In this document: positions 1 through 12,046 of the stretch, piece by piece
Layout: the number at the start of each line of letters is the position of its first letter
Position numbering within the stretch: position 1 is the first letter of the stretch
Assembly: GCA_039621445.1 (NCBI GenBank)
Contig: CP154956.1
Span: 29,022,667 to 29,086,666 of the forward strand
Direction: 5' to 3'
DNA: 64,000 nt
Source of the DNA: Euglena gracilis
Taxonomy: Eukaryota; Euglenida; Euglenophyceae; Euglenales
The notes under the pieces: model-generated
The model's database searches: none
The model's input: the letters and a program-made list of their open reading frames with translations, nothing else
What the model was told of the DNA's origin: nothing
Position numbers and translations under genes: made by a program

Positions 1-219
1 CCGTTTTTTTGACCCAAATGCCATGTGTTTCAGGCCAAAAACGGGGCGCTGGCGGGTCGAAAAATGCTCATTTTCGGCTCAAAAAAAAAACAGGTTTAAC
101 AGATCCGGAAGGCCAAAAAACATCGTTTCGGGCAAAAAAAAATTCGATTTTTTTCGGCTTTTTTTGACCCAGTTTTGACCCAAAGTCAATGGGTTGGCGG
201 CCCAAAACGGGGGGGGGGG
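1..219. repeat. About 160-bp A/T-rich tandem unit, partial
   Basis: Matches the units at 4340-4850 (GGCGCTGGCGGGTCGAAAAA, then CTCATTTTCGGCTC, then GACCCAAAGTCAATGGGTTG). The array is interrupted between 220 and about 4340. Confidence 0.8.
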
Positions 220-231
220 GGATGTCACGGG

Positions 232-560
232 AGGTTGGTCCGTGGGAGGTAGGTGCCGCGGCCGGCCGCGGCCGACCGTCGCCCAACCAAAACAGGATTT
301 TGGTTGGGCCGCGGCCGGCCTCGGCCCAACCACGGCCAAATTTAGCTTTATTTGGTTGGGCCGCGGCCGGCCGCGGCCCAACCAAATTTTTTTTTGGTTG
401 GACCGCGGCCGGCCGCGGCCCAACCAAAAGCATTTTTTTGGTTGGGGCCGCGGCCGGCCGCGGCCGACCGCGGCCCAACCAAAATGACTTTTATGGTTGG
501 GTCGCGGTCGGCCGCGGCCGGCCGCGGCCGACCGCGACCCAACCTCCCATGACCGTCCGA
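232..560. repeat. Nested palindromes GGTTGGGCCGCGGCCGGCC
   Basis: Five to six perfect or near-perfect 30-40-bp palindromes of the form GGTTGGGCCGCGG..CCGCGGCCCAACC, separated by short A/T linkers. The block begins GTCACGGGAGGTTGG and ends CCAACCTCCCATGAC, themselves an inverted pair. The family recurs at 2377-2590 and 4285-4315. Confidence 0.9.
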
Positions 561-2050
561 GCACTGTTCTGCGAGCCACTGATCCAAACTCCGTTCCCTC
601 CGTCCTCCGCTATTCTGAGAATGCACTGTGATGGGGCCCTCGAACAAACAGGGGAAGAGCGAAAGACGATTCAGTTTGAACTCCTTTTCTTTCACTGGCA
701 CGATCTGGAAGACATGAATCTTTCACTGGCATGGTCCCCCATGTGTATTATCCCTAGCTGGGCGACTCTTTGGGGTAGCTGGTAAACCCCCCCCCAAATA
801 ATACCCCCCCCGGGGTATTATTTTTTCGCCCGAAGTCCCGGCCCGAGGGGGGGGGTATTATTTGGGGGGGGGGTATTATTTTTCCAAATTTTTCGAAATT
901 TTTCGAAGTCCCGTAAAACCTAAAATAGCACCCAAAACCGCCCTTTAGGGTCATTTTTTGCACTTTCTTGTGAAATTTACCATTTTTTGGAGGTCAGATG
1001 AGCCAGAAAAATCCATTTTTTTCATAATTTGTTGTCAGAAATTGTGATTTTTACCTACATTTTCAGGTCAAAAATCCGGGCCTTCGGCCCGAAACCGGGG
1101 GGGGTATTATTTCGGCGGCCGAAGTCGGACCCCAAGGGGGGGGGTATTATTTGGGGGGGGGGGGTATTATTTGGGGGGGGGGGTATTATTTGGGGGGGGG
1201 TTTACCCTGTAGGGGGAAATTTTCCACGCGTTTTAAGACAGAAGAAACATATTTCTTCTTACGCAGGAATGCACTCATTCATAAATATTTTTATTCAAAA
1301 TATTCCCACACCGGGAGAATTTCTGAGGTATATTAGAACGAATAGGGTTAGGGTTAAGATTTCATCCCCAATGGTTGCAACCATCCCGCTCATCGTTGCT
1401 ATATTTCCCTCTACAGGGTACACAGCGAACCCAAAGAGTCGTCCAACTAGGGTTAAAAACAGCGAGGCGCCGAAGGCGCCGAGCGAGGGTCCCCCCATGT
1501 GTATTAACCCTAGTTGGGCGACTCTTTGGGGTAGCTGGTACGCTGTAGGGGGAAATTTTCCACGCGTTTTAAAAGAAACATATTTTTTCTTCTGCAGGAA
1601 ACATATTTTTTCTTATGCATTCAGGCATCAGTTGCAAGTCTTTTTTTGGAGTTTATTTCCATGGTTCATTGTTCTTGATTCTGCTTGTTTGTTTGTTTTT
1701 TTCTTACGCAGGAATGCACTCTTTCATGAATATTTTTATTCAAAAATATTCCCATACCGAGAGAATTTCTGAGGTTATTAGAAGGAATAGGGTTAGGGTT
1801 AAGATTTCATCCCCCATGGTTGCAACCATCCCGCTCATCGTTGCTATATTTCCCTCTACAGGGTACACAGCGAACCCAAAGAGTCGCCCAACTAGGGTTA
1901 AAAGCATGGGGGGACCCAAGCGAGGCGCCGAAGGCACCGAGCGAGGGTCCCCCCATGTGTATTAACCCAAGTTGGGCGACTCTTTGGGGTAGCTGGTACC
2001 CTGTAGGGGTAAATTTTCCACGCGTTTTAAAAGAAACATATTTTTTCTGA
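561..2050. repeat. Direct repeats of a 340-460-bp unit, no gene
   Basis: Blocks starting CTGTAGGGG at 1207, 1543 and 2001 repeat the order AAATTTTCCACGCG, AACATATTT, GGTTAGGGTTAAGATTTCAT, CCCAAAGAGTCG, GGCGCCGAAGGC and GTTGGGCGACTC. A partial copy lies at 745-785. Within each, CCCAAAGAGTCG and CGACTCTTTGGG form inverted arms. CCCCAAATAATACCCC-type G/C runs occur at 785-870 and 1097-1210. I see no coding exon. Confidence 0.75.
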
Positions 2051-2055
2051 CGCAG

Positions 2056-2195
2056 GTTAGGGTTAGGGATAGGGTCAGGGTTAGGGTTAGGGATAGGGTT
2101 TGGGTTCCAGTTTGGGATAGAGTTAGGGTTGGGCTTAGGGTTAGGGATATTGGTTCGGGTTAGGGTTAGGGATAGAGTTAGGGTTAGGGTTAGCT
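2056..2195 (+). repeat. Degenerate TTAGGG array
   Basis: Mixed TTAGGG, ATAGGG and TTTGGG hexamers over about 140 bases. Confidence 0.85.
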
Positions 2196-2594
2196 TGTGG
2201 TTTGGCGTGTTGTTGCTTCTGTTTACGCAATCCATTTCGCACTGCAGTCTGCTTCTGGATGCACCTCCCATAGTTGTTGCCTCTCATTTCTTGTTTGTTC
2301 ATGCCTCAGTTATTCTGCATTCCTCTGTTTTAGTATGGACTCCCAGTCAGTCAATCACCATGAAAGTGCTGCTCGGACAGTCATGGGAGGTTGGGCCGTG
2401 GTCGGCCGCGGCCGACCGTGGCCCAACCATTTCTGTTTTTTTGGTTGGGTGACGGTCAACCGCGGTCGGCCGCGGCACAACCAAAATTTTACCCAAGGTT
2501 GGGTCGCGGTCGACCGCGGTCGGCTGCGGTCGACCGCGGCCCAACCAACTTCATTCTGGCTGGAACTTGGTTGGGCCGCGGGGGGGTTACGGTA

Positions 2595-2990
2595 GGAGGA
2601 TGCTCAAGCTCGAGCGCTCAAGCTTGAGCATCCTTGAGCGTTTTTAAGCCCCCCCCCTCGAGAGGGGGGGGCTTAGCGAGCATCCTCGAGCGTCACTCGA
2701 GGATGCTCATGAGCATCCTTGAGCACACTTGAGGATGCTCATGGGCATCCTTGAGCATGCTCAAGGATGCTCATGAGCATCCTCGAGCGTCGCTCAAGGA
2801 TGCTCATGAGCATCCTCGAGCGACACTCGAGAATGCTCATGAGCATCCTTAAGCGACCTCGAACGACCTCCGACAACACTCGAGGATGCTCATGAGCATC
2901 CTCGAGCGGCACTCGAGGATGCTCATGAGCATCCTTGAGCGACCTTGAGCGATATCTCGAGCATCCTCCTACTGTCATGCTTGCATGTAT
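2595..2990. repeat. Palindromic GAGCATCC/GGATGCTC cluster
   Basis: Repeated AGGATGCTCATGAGCATCCT palindromes joined by CTCGAGCG spacers. The same family is at 3985-4270, 7815-7905 and 12480-12770. Confidence 0.85.
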
Positions 2991-2999
2991 CACGGGACC

Positions 3000-3984
3000 A
3001 CAAAAAGAAACGCATGTCTTCCCAAGGGATTTTGGGGCCCTCGAACAGTTGAGCAACAGAAGGGATTTGCCCGCCAAAACGACTTGGAAACACAAGCGGT
3101 TTGCCCCCCAAAACGGCTTGGAAACAAAAGGGATTTGCCTCCCAAAACGACTTGGAAACACAAGGGGTTTTGTTATTTTGGGGCCCTCGAGCAGTTGAAT
3201 AACAAAAGGGATTTGCCCCTCAGAACGATTTGGAGACACAAGGGATTTGCACCCAAAACGACTTGGAAACACAAGGGATTTTGTTATTTTTGGGCCCTCG
3301 AACAGTTGAGCAACAGAAGGGATTTGCCCCCCAAAACGACTTGGAAACACAAGGGGTTTGCCCCTCAGAACGACTTGGAAACACAACGGATTTGCCCCCA
3401 AAACGACTTGGAAACACAAGGGATTTTGTTATTTTGGGGCCCTCGAACAGTTGAGCAACAGAAGGGATTTGCCCCTCAGAACGACTTGGAAACACAAGGG
3501 ATTTCCCCCCAAAACGACTTGGAAACAGAAGGGATTTTGTTATTTTTGGGGCCCTCGAACCGTTGAGCAACAGAAGGGATTTGCCCCCCAAAATGACTTG
3601 GAAACACAAGGGGTTTGCCCCTCAGAACGACTTGGAAACACAAGGGATTTTGTTATTTTGGGGCCCTCGAACAGTTGAGCAACAGAAGGGATCTGCCCCC
3701 CCAAAACGATTTGGAAACACAAGGAATTTGCCCCCCAAAACGACTTGGAAACACAAGGGATTTTGTTATTTTGGGGCCCTCGAACAGTTGAGCAACAGAA
3801 GGGATTTGCCCCTCAGAACGACTTGGAAACACAAGGGATTTCCCCCCAAAACGACTTGGAAGCACAAGGGATTTAGTTATTTTGGGGCCCTTGAACAGTT
3901 GAGCAACAGAAGGGATTTGCCCCTCAGAACGACTTGGAAACACAAGGAATTTGCCCCCCAAAACGACTTGGAAACCCAAGGAAG
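3000..3984. repeat. 112-146-bp tandem repeat, open on both strands
   Basis: GGGGCCCTCGAACAGTTGAG recurs at about 3033, 3178, 3291, 3437, 3549, 3659, 3773 and 3884, with AACGACTTGGAAACACAAGG blocks between. The overlapping long frames (up to 226 codons) follow from the repeat and are not genes. Confidence 0.85.
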
Positions 3985-4339
3985 CGTCCTCGAGCGTCGC
4001 TCGAGGATGCTCATGAGCATCCTCAAGCGTCGCTCGAGATTGCTCATGAGCATCCTTGAGCGACCTCGAACGACCTCCGAGAACACTCGAGGATGCTCAT
4101 GAGCATCCTTGAGCGACCACCAACGACCTCCGAAGTCACTCGAGGATGCTCATGAGCATCCTCGAGCGGCACTCGAGGATGCTCATGAGCATCCTTGAGC
4201 ACACTCGAGGATGCTCATGAGCATCCTTGAGTGTGCTCGAGGATGCTCATGAGCATCCTCGAGTGACGCTCCCGTGACCCTCCCGTTGGGCCGCGGCCGG
4301 CCGCGGCCCAACCAACGGCCACCCAACCTCACGTGAACA
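3985..4339. repeat. Second GGATGCTC palindrome cluster and closing inverted repeat
   Basis: Mirrors 2595-2990, then a GGGCCGCGGCCGGCCGCGGC palindrome, ending CCAACCTCACGTGAACATCC. That terminus is complementary to the start at 220-238 (GGATGTCACGGGAGGTTGG) with two differences. Confidence 0.8.
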
Positions 4340-4860
4340 TCCACCCCAAAACGGGGCGCTTGCGGGTCGAAAAACGCTCATTTTCGGCTCAAAAACGGTT
4401 TTTCCGAGTCCGGGAGGCCAAAAAACATGGTTTTGTGCAAAAAAAAATTTGATTTTTCCGACTTTTTTGACCCGGTTTTGACCCAAAGTCAATGGGTTGT
4501 TGGCCCAAGACGCGACGCTGGCGGGGCAAAAAAACTCTCATTTTTGTCTCAAAACCAGTTTTTCCGGGTCCGGGAGGCCAAAAAACACTGTTTCAGGCAG
4601 AAAAAAATTTCGATTTTTTTTCGATTTTTTTTGCCCGAAAATGACCCAAAGTCCATAGGATTCGGGCCCAAAAAGGTGGGCCGGTGGGGGGGTCGAAAAA
4701 CGCTCGTTTTTGGCTCGAAAATACTTTTTTCAGGGTCCGGGAGACCAAAAAAAACATGATTTTGGGCCAATAAATTTTTTTCAATTTTTTTGGATTTTTT
4801 TCGAATTTTTTGTCCGAAAACGGCTGACAGTGGAAAAGTCCCAAATTGGCCAAAAAAAAA
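4340..4860. repeat. About 160-bp A/T-rich tandem units, three copies
   Basis: Continuation of the array at 1-219. Unit landmarks lie at about 4356, 4513 and 4677. Confidence 0.8.
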
Positions 4861-5075
4861 AAACGGCCGTATCTCGGGCTTGGTGGGGAGTTGCGTGGAA
4901 ATCAAAATACCAGTAGATAGGGCGTTCCAAGGGCTTCAATTTAGGTCTCCAGATATTTCCTTTGATTTTGCATCATTTTCAAGATATTTTGAAAATATCG
5001 ATTTTTTGGGCCCGAAATGGCAGAGACCAAATGGGGAGGGCTCATCCAGGGCAGGTAAATCCTACCCAGTTATTC

Positions 5076-5160
5076 ACGTGAAGGGGTCACGTGAATAACC
5101 CCTTCACGTGAATAACCATGAAGGGGTTATTCACAGACCCCTTCGCGCGTGAATAACTCA
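5076..5160. repeat. TTATTCACGTGAAGGGG inverted repeats
   Basis: Alternating TTATTCACGTGAAGGGG and its complement can fold into overlapping hairpins. No promoter context is evident. Confidence 0.7.
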
Positions 5161-5359
5161 GGCCTGGCGGGGAGTTGGGGGTCAAACCAGGGTGATTCGG
5201 AAACTAGAAATCCAGTCGCTCGCGACTGAAAAAAAAATCCGGGAACCGGGCCGGGGTCATGGTGATAATCCGTGGTTTTTACGGTCTACTCAGGGGCGGG
5301 GGGGGGTTCTACCCCCCCCCCCTTTTCCCCGGTGGTAAGCTTCGCTCTCCAAAGAGATA

Positions 5360-5735
5360 AGAGCTCAGCGACCCCCCCCCCAAATAATGCCTCCGGGGTA
5401 TTATTTTTTCGCCTGAAGTCCCAGCCCGAGAGGGGGGGGGGTATTATTTGGGGGGGGGGGGGTAATAGCACCCCAAATTCTCGAATTTTTTCGAAGTCCC
5501 GTATGAGCCAAAACAAAACCCCCCCTTTGGGGTCATTTTTTTGTACTTTCAGCATTTTTGGAGGTCAGGTTATCCAGAAAAATCGATTTTTTTCGTAATT
5601 TGTTGTCAGAGATTGTGATTTTTACCTACATTTTCAGGTCAAAATCCGGGCCTTCGGCCTGAAACCGGAGAGGTAACCCGGTCGCCGAAGTCGGACCCCG
5701 AGGGGGGGGGGGGTATTATTTGGGGGGGAGGGTTT
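5360..5735. repeat. CCCCAAATAATACC / GGTATTATTTGGGG family
   Basis: Two arms at about 5370-5410 and 5438-5470, and a third at 5703-5730. The same family is at 785-870 and 1097-1210. It includes TTTTCGCC-GAAGTCCC-GCCCGAG blocks shared between copies. Confidence 0.75.
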
Positions 5736-7935
5736 ACACCCCTCACCCCAGAGAAGAAGGCGCCTCCTCGGTTGGGGGCAGTCTGGATTGCACGAGTCAT
5801 TTTGGAGATTTGCGGGTTTGGGCGGTCAGTAAAAACAGAAAGCATTTTGGGGGGGGGGGGGGGTTTTATTGCGGAGGGTGCGTGACTGCATGAAATAATG
5901 GCTGCTAATTTTTAGATGGAGGACTGCGGGGATGCTTGAGGAACCCCCTGGGGAGGGGAGGAAACGGCAAGGACCAAGTGGGCGTACCATCATTAGGAAT
6001 CTCTGGAGCGTTGCCCGTCCATCGTGCCAGCCACAATGGTTTGACTCATGCACAAAGGGAGGTGTGTGGTCCCGCCGCTCCTTTTGTTTGCAGAGGAGGT
6101 CCCCCAGCGTGCCGCCAGTTCCTCTTGGCAGCCCACCCATGTGGTGTGTGGCACATGGATGGCTCCTGCCAAACCTCCTGAATGCCAGAAGGTCCAGATG
6201 GGGCTTGGCTTTTGCCACTCTCCCGTTGTGTCATTGGCCTCGGCGCGAGAGGGAAAGAGGGAAAAGCAGTGTTGCTGTGGTTTGGACGTAGACGGCGGTT
6301 TGGCAGTAGACAGCGGAGTACCAGTCTGCCGACTCAGCATCACCCTTCGTCCCCGGCAGCCCCCGTTGCTGGACGGCAGTGCTGGGGCCGGCCCTCAAAG
6401 GGGCTCCATCACCGCCTCTAGTGGGTCTGTCCCTCCCCTCCCCGCCCCACCTGCCTGTGTCGTGTCTCATGCTGCGTGCTTGGTGCCTTGCGTCTTGTGT
6501 CTTGCGCCTCATGTGTCGTACCTCGTTTCATGTGTCGTGCCTCGTGTCTGGCGCCTCATATCTCATACCTCGTGTCGCGTGTCTCGTGTCTTGTGCCTCA
6601 TGCCTCATGGGGCCTCTCACCCAACGTTGGAGTATGAGCCTGGTGGGAGCCACATGGACGTGGTGGAAGCCCCCACCTCACCTTCCCCTGCCCAGGCCGG
6701 CGGGCGGGCGGAAGAAGTACACGCTGATCCCCACCACCGACCCCATGACACCCACCGCCCCCTCCCCTGCTCCCTCTTCTTCTGCCGTGGCCTCTGCCCG
6801 TCAGTCCGGCCCAGACCATGACCCCGACGGCGTCCCCCCAAGTCCAGGTCCCATCCGACCGCTGTGGGCAGGCGCTTCAGAGAGCACATGGCGGTGCACA
6901 TTACTGGGAGGTCGGGTATTTGGGAAGATATTATTTATTTTTTGAATTGGCCCTTTGTTCTGGCAGGTGGCTCGGCTTCGATGAAATCGGAGCGGGACCC
7001 AAAGGTTTCACAGGCAGCCCGAGGTATTTTCATTGTGTTTGTGTTGACTGTGCCTGTGCCTTGTGAGTGTGCAACTTTTTTTTTAATTGTGAACATCTTT
7101 TCTCACGCTACTGCATCCTTCCCCACACCCTTCCCAACACCCCTCCCCATCAATGAGTTTTATTTATGTCCAGCTGCCCTTTGGGCGGCTGGACAATAAC
7201 GGATTTTTCTCTTTCGAGTGTGCAAAATTGGGTCAAAAATGGGCAAAATTGGGTCAAAAATGGGCAAAATTGGGGCGAAAAAGGCTGGTCAGGACAAGTT
7301 TGGGGTCAAAATCGCCTTTTGGCAAAATTGGCAGTTTTCAGGCATTTTTGCAGCTTCAAATTTTTGGGTTCCAGTTCGACCCGGGGACGGGCCCAGTTCC
7401 AGCCCGGGACCCCTATGTTGGGGGGGGGGGTGTCAGCCACATTGCATTCCAGTCAGCCCAAATTATCCAGCCTCTGAGCTGGACTCCCCTGGACTGGAGT
7501 GTCGTGCGCGATTCAGCGGTCATTATGCCCGCTTCGCCCAGATGGCAATCGTCTTCTCCGGCGCCACCTGGCCTGATACCAGGGGTAAGCCACAGGCATC
7601 GCCTCCTGACTCCGGGAGCGCGAAGCCGAAGGGAGCAAGAACGGGTGCTGCACCCTGTAAGCCCTCTGCCAAAGGCGGTGATGGGAAACCACCACCGAAA
7701 GGCGGCGCTGGAGGCCAGACCGGCGAACAGCCGCGTCGTTAAAAAAGCGCCCTGCCCAGGATTTCTGCCTTGGGAGGACCTCTCCCAGTGAACCACCTCA
7801 ATTGAACAGAGTGCCATGTTTGAGGATGCTCGTGAATATCCTCGGAGGAATGCGCATGAGCATCCTTGAACGAGTTCGATTGACATTTGAGGATGCTCGC
7901 AAGCATCCTCCTCCCTCCCCCCTTGTCCAACAACC
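5736..7935. other. No gene recognised
   Basis: Mixed-composition DNA with TGTCTCGTGCCTCATG-type simple runs at 6455-6610 and a short tandem of ATGGGCAAAATTGGGTCAAA at 7215-7275. An open stretch to 7742 (+) encodes a Gly/Pro/Lys-rich tail after FSGHYARFAQM. I cannot assign it. Confidence 0.5.
6696..6799 (+). CDS. Possible orphan exon, Pro/Ser-rich
   Basis: Lies between ctgcccag and a gtcagt donor and encodes RKKYTLIPTTDPMTPTAP followed by a Ser/Ala-rich tail. It has GC-rich codon use like the real exons, but no family resemblance and no partner exon. Confidence 0.2.
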
Positions 7936-7941
7936 GGGCTG

Positions 7942-7942
<1 letters not shown>

Positions 7943-7990
<48 letters not shown>

Positions 7991-8139
7991 TATATATATA
8001 TATATGCTATATATATATATATATAATATTATAGTATGTATGGATGTATGTATGTATGTATGTATGTATGTATGTATGTATGTATGTATGTATGTATGTA
8101 TGTATGTATGTATGTATGTATGTATGTATGTATGTATGT
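7943..8139 (+). repeat. (TA)n then (TATG)n microsatellite
   Basis: Alternating TA to about 8030, then about 25 TATG units. Confidence 0.97.
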
Positions 8140-8527
8140 ACCCCCCCCTTATGTCCAACGACCCCCCTATGTCCAATGACCACCCCCCCGGTCAGAGGAC
8201 ACCTTTTCGGAGGTTTGACCAAATTTTTGGTCCCGGCGTGAAGCGCCGGGACGAAAAATTTTGCCCAAAAATTGGCCAAAAATTTGGCCAAAATGCCATT
8301 TTTGACACTTTTTGGACAAAAATTTGTCAAAATTGCCCAAAATTTTCGGCGCAAAGCGCCGGAAGGGAAAATTTGGGCATTTTTGGGTGGGTAGGGACCC
8401 GGGTGCCCACCAACTTTCTTTTGACCCCATGTCCAACGACCACCCCCCCCGGTCAGAGGACACCTTTTTGGTCACTACCCTATGTCCAACGACCACCCAT
8501 AGAGGACAGAGGTTACCGGTCATTGGA
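8140..8527. repeat. TGTCCAACGACCACCCCCC repeat family
   Basis: The block ATGTCCAACGACCACCC..GGTCAGAGGACACCTTTT occurs at 8150-8210 and 8430-8475, with relatives at 9320-9420 and 35450-35670. Between them are A/T-rich runs with two GGCG..CGCC hairpins (8237-8250 and 8349-8362). Confidence 0.7.
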
Positions 8528-8528
8528 C

Positions 8529-8561
<33 letters not shown>

Positions 8562-8937
8562 TGTATGTATGTATGTATGTATGTATGTATGTATGTATGT
8601 ATGTATGTATGTATGTATGTATGTATGTATGTATGTATGTATGTATGTATGTATGTATGTATGTCTGTATGTATGTATGTATGTATGTATGTATGTATGT
8701 ATGTATGTATGTAGGTATGTATGTATGTATGTATGTATGTATGTATGTATGTATGTATGTATGTATGTATGTATGTATGTATGTATGTATGTATGTATGT
8801 ATGTGTGTATGTATGTATGTATGTATGTATGTACGTATGTACGTATGTATGTATGTATGTATGTATGTATGTATGTATGTATGTATGTATGTATGTATGT
8901 ATGTATGTATGTATGTATGTATGTATGTATGTATGTG
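8528..8937 (+). repeat. (GTAT)n microsatellite, about 100 units
   Basis: Nearly pure over 410 bases with a few single-base changes. It generates long YVCM frames on + and THIH frames on -, neither coding. Confidence 0.98.
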
Positions 8938-9430
8938 TATATATATATGTGTGTGTATCTAGTAGATGTTTTGAAAATACGATGCATTGTGGAATTTAAT
9001 TTCACTTTTTTTTGTGTTTGCGTGTTTCAAAGAAGCTTTTTTTGTCACTTTTTCCGATGACCACCGTAAAATGGCTTAAAACACCCAAAATGTCTTGAAA
9101 CAAGGCCAGTGGCCCTCCAAAGATGGTTGCAAGTTTCCCAAAACAATTAACATTGATGTAAATGCACAAGGTTTGCGACAAAGGGCTGAAAGATGCAAAA
9201 TAAATGGTCAAAAATGGCCGAAATTTGCCAAACTGACCCCCCCAAAAAAGCCCAAAAGTGGCCAAAAACAGCCCCCAAAAATGGCCACTTATCCCCCCCT
9301 CTGCGTCCTTTTTTTTTGTTGACCTGAGGTCCCTCCACCCTTGTCTGACAACCCCCCCCCCTTTGGTCGGAGATGATAATTAGCCGTTTCAGCCCCCCTC
9401 CCCGGTCGGAGACGAACAGGGGGGTATTGT

Positions 9431-9492
9431 AACCCCTCCTATGTCTTTCCATATTTTCAGACCTGAAAATATGGAAAGACATAGGAGGGGTT
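9431..9492. repeat. 62-bp perfect palindrome
   Basis: Arms 9431-9460 and 9463-9492 are perfect 30-base complements with a 2-base centre. Confidence 0.95.
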
Positions 9493-9499
9493 ATAACAC

Positions 9500-10610
9500 C
9501 TGAGTCCACAGTCTGTCTGATTCTCTTTTTCTTTGACCTCCATTTGAAGTACTCAAAACCTGTTGTGTATTTCCGTCTCCAATAGTTTTCCAGAGTTTCT
9601 TCTAAAAAAAAATGATTTTTCTATGACCAAAAATCTCAACATTTTCATCACTCTCACATAAAAGAAAACATTTTTTTCTTGTTCTGCTCATTCTTTGCTC
9701 ATTTGCATATCCTCTCCAGCAGCTGCAATTCTTCCGTTTGTTTTCAGCGCGTCCCAAAAAAACGGCTGTGATGTGATGCAATACACGTCCGCCCATCCAT
9801 GTGTTTTTTTTTCTTCATTTTTTTTCATTACATCTGTTCGGATGTTTTTCCAGAAAGGACAACAAATGTGTTTAAGGTCGACAGATGGACGGATGGATGG
9901 ACTTACATTTGTGCACGTCACGTGTATGTGGAGCTTCATACCTCCATCTTTCCTGCTTTTTTGTGTTTACCTGCCACCAGAGCCACCTCGTCCTGCATTG
10001 CAGGGAGAAAGTTGCAGGGCAGCGGGCGGAAAGTCTCGCGAAGTCCACCAAAGTCTGGCCCATCTGTCAATCCAGTGCAGGTTACACCCATGCTCTCGCA
10101 TGCCCATTTGTGAGCCAGGATAAAAGCATGGATGTGCGATGCACAGCTCATAATGCAGATGGCACATGATATGCAGCCACAATCGCAACCCAGCCACAGA
10201 AACACACACCCGATATGCTGAAGTTTGCTGACAATAAAGACTGCGGGAAATCACTGAGAATTTTCTGCATTATAATAGTTGATCTAAAAAAAATTCACAC
10301 TTGAATATAAATTGTGCCAAAGAGCGGAGAAAGAAATCTTGGCGGCATGGTTACAGGCATGCAACGTCATGGTTACAGGAGGGAGAGTCAAACCACCTCC
10401 AGAACCCAAAACAAGTTTACTCCAGCACTTTGCAACAGAGAAGATGAATTTTTGGTGCATTTTTTTGACAATTTTTCAAAAAAAGCTTGCAAACATGCGA
10501 TTTTTGGGATTTCTTGAAGCCCCAAAAATTTAATCCCGGGGGGGACTTTCAATCAATGGCTCGGGGAGCCATGACCACTGTAACCCCTCCCACCCCGCTG
10601 CCCGCCACAG
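9500..10610. other. No gene recognised
   Basis: Complex, non-repetitive sequence of about 45-50% GC without convincing exons or RNA genes. Confidence 0.5.
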
Positions 10611-10757
10611 CCCCAAGCGGTGCTGGCCGGGTCGCCCGCCCCCCGGCCGCCGTCCTTCACCGCCCTGCCCCCCGTGGCCCGCGCCGAGCCCGGCCCCGCC
10701 GCGGCGGCCGGCGCCGACGGCCCTCCGGGGGGCTTCAAGTTTGTCGTGGACCTCCCC
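10611..10757 (+). CDS. Possible orphan exon, Pro/Ala-rich
   Basis: Follows cccgccacag and ends at a gtatgc donor. 49 codons in phase 0, ending GGPPGGFKFVVDLP-like (GPPGGFKFVVDLP). GC content and splice sites resemble true exons. It may be an upstream exon of the phosphatase or of another gene. Confidence 0.35.
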
Positions 10758-11583
10758 GTATGCCACCGTTGTGGGCCTGGCGGGCGGTCGCCTGTCCGTG
10801 CATGGATGCACCCCCCCCCCCAAATGAGGTCCTTTTGGCGTTCCAGCCGGCCAGGAGACAGGCACTTCTTGGGCGAACGATTCCCAGCAGGGGATTTCTT
10901 GTGCCAGACCCACCCCAGGGCTCGATATAAGGAGGGCCTATGGGGTTTGGGGGTGTGTCCCCCCCCCCTCCTGGACCAGAGGGAGGTCCGGACCACCCCC
11001 ACCCCACCATCCAAGGGGGGTCTGGGCCGACCCCAGGGGGCACCTGGGACCCAAAAAAAAGTACAAAATTTTCCTTCCGGCACATTGCACCAAAATTTTT
11101 TGCATTTTTGACAAATTTTTGCCCAAACAGTGCGCAAAACAACACTTTTGGCGTTTTGGGGAGTCAAATTTTTTCAGCCTGCGCTTCTCGCCAGCTCGAA
11201 AATCGGTCACCTGGACTGCACCACTGTTTAGGTTGGGGGGGTCCGTCCCCCACAGCCCCCCCTCCTGGACCACAGGGGGGGGGGGGGTCCGGACCACCCC
11301 CACCTGCTCCAACCAGCCAGCACTTTTTACTCCAGCAATTCCCAGCCAGATTGTGAACCCCCCAGTGGTGGGTCAGAGAGGTAATGGAGTTTTCTGGACC
11401 GAAGAAGGGGCGAAAAATGGCTAAGGGTGAACACTTTCGAGGGTTTTCTTGGCCTCAGAATTTTTTTTGCTGGAAAATCTAACCCACCTGTATTTGGGCT
11501 TTTTTGGCCTTTTTCAGGTGCCCCCGCCCCCCACTCCAGGGCTGTACAGGAATCCTCACAACCATATGGGTGATGGGGGGGTC

Positions 11584-12046
11584 CAGGGATGGATGGGAAG
11601 CCCTTCGGTATTGAGGTAGGTGGTAGGGGGGGGGGTCCCGACCCCCCCCCCCCTAGATGTTGGGAGGGGGGGTCCGGACCCCCCACCCCCCTCCTTAACA
11701 GGTGCCAAAAATAGCAGAAAATTTTCTTCCGGCGCTGTGCGCCGGAAAATGAGCAAAAGCACCCCTTTTGCTGACTTTTGGACATATTGCCCATTTTTTG
11801 ATGTGTTGGTGTTTTCCCCCAAAATGGTCAAAAAAAATTCAAAAAATGAGCATTTTTGGATCAATTTGCAAAACAAAATCAGGGATTTTTGACCGATTTC
11901 GACCCGATTTCTGGTCTTTTGCCCGTTCATGAAATCGAAAAATTTTCGGCCCCCCCTCAGTTTCGAGGTAGGAAGGGGGGTCCGACCCCCCCCCTCCGTG
12001 TCGGGAGGGGGGTCCCCCCCCCCTCAAGGCTTCCCATCCATCCCTG
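11584..12046 (+). mobile_element. hAT-like MITE family A, copy 1
   Basis: Terminal inverted repeats CAGGGATGGATGGGAAGC and GCTTCCCATCCATCCCTG. The interior matches copies at 32701-33186 and 49524-49945, including the GGCGC-x-GCGCC hairpin near 11731-11745. The flanks are G-rich (GGGGGGTC-like), so the target duplication is only approximate. Confidence 0.75.

Noticed and set aside
2985-4102. Overlapping 100-230-codon frames with LETQGILLF / GPRTVEQQKG repeats
   Set aside because: The 112-146-bp tandem repeat is open in several frames on both strands, and no conserved domain is present.
8007-9060. Long YVCM/THIH-repeat open frames on both strands
   Set aside because: They are translations of the TATG microsatellite.
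9431-9492. Intrinsic terminator
   Set aside because: The genome is eukaryotic and no gene ends nearby; the structure is far longer than a terminator hairpin.
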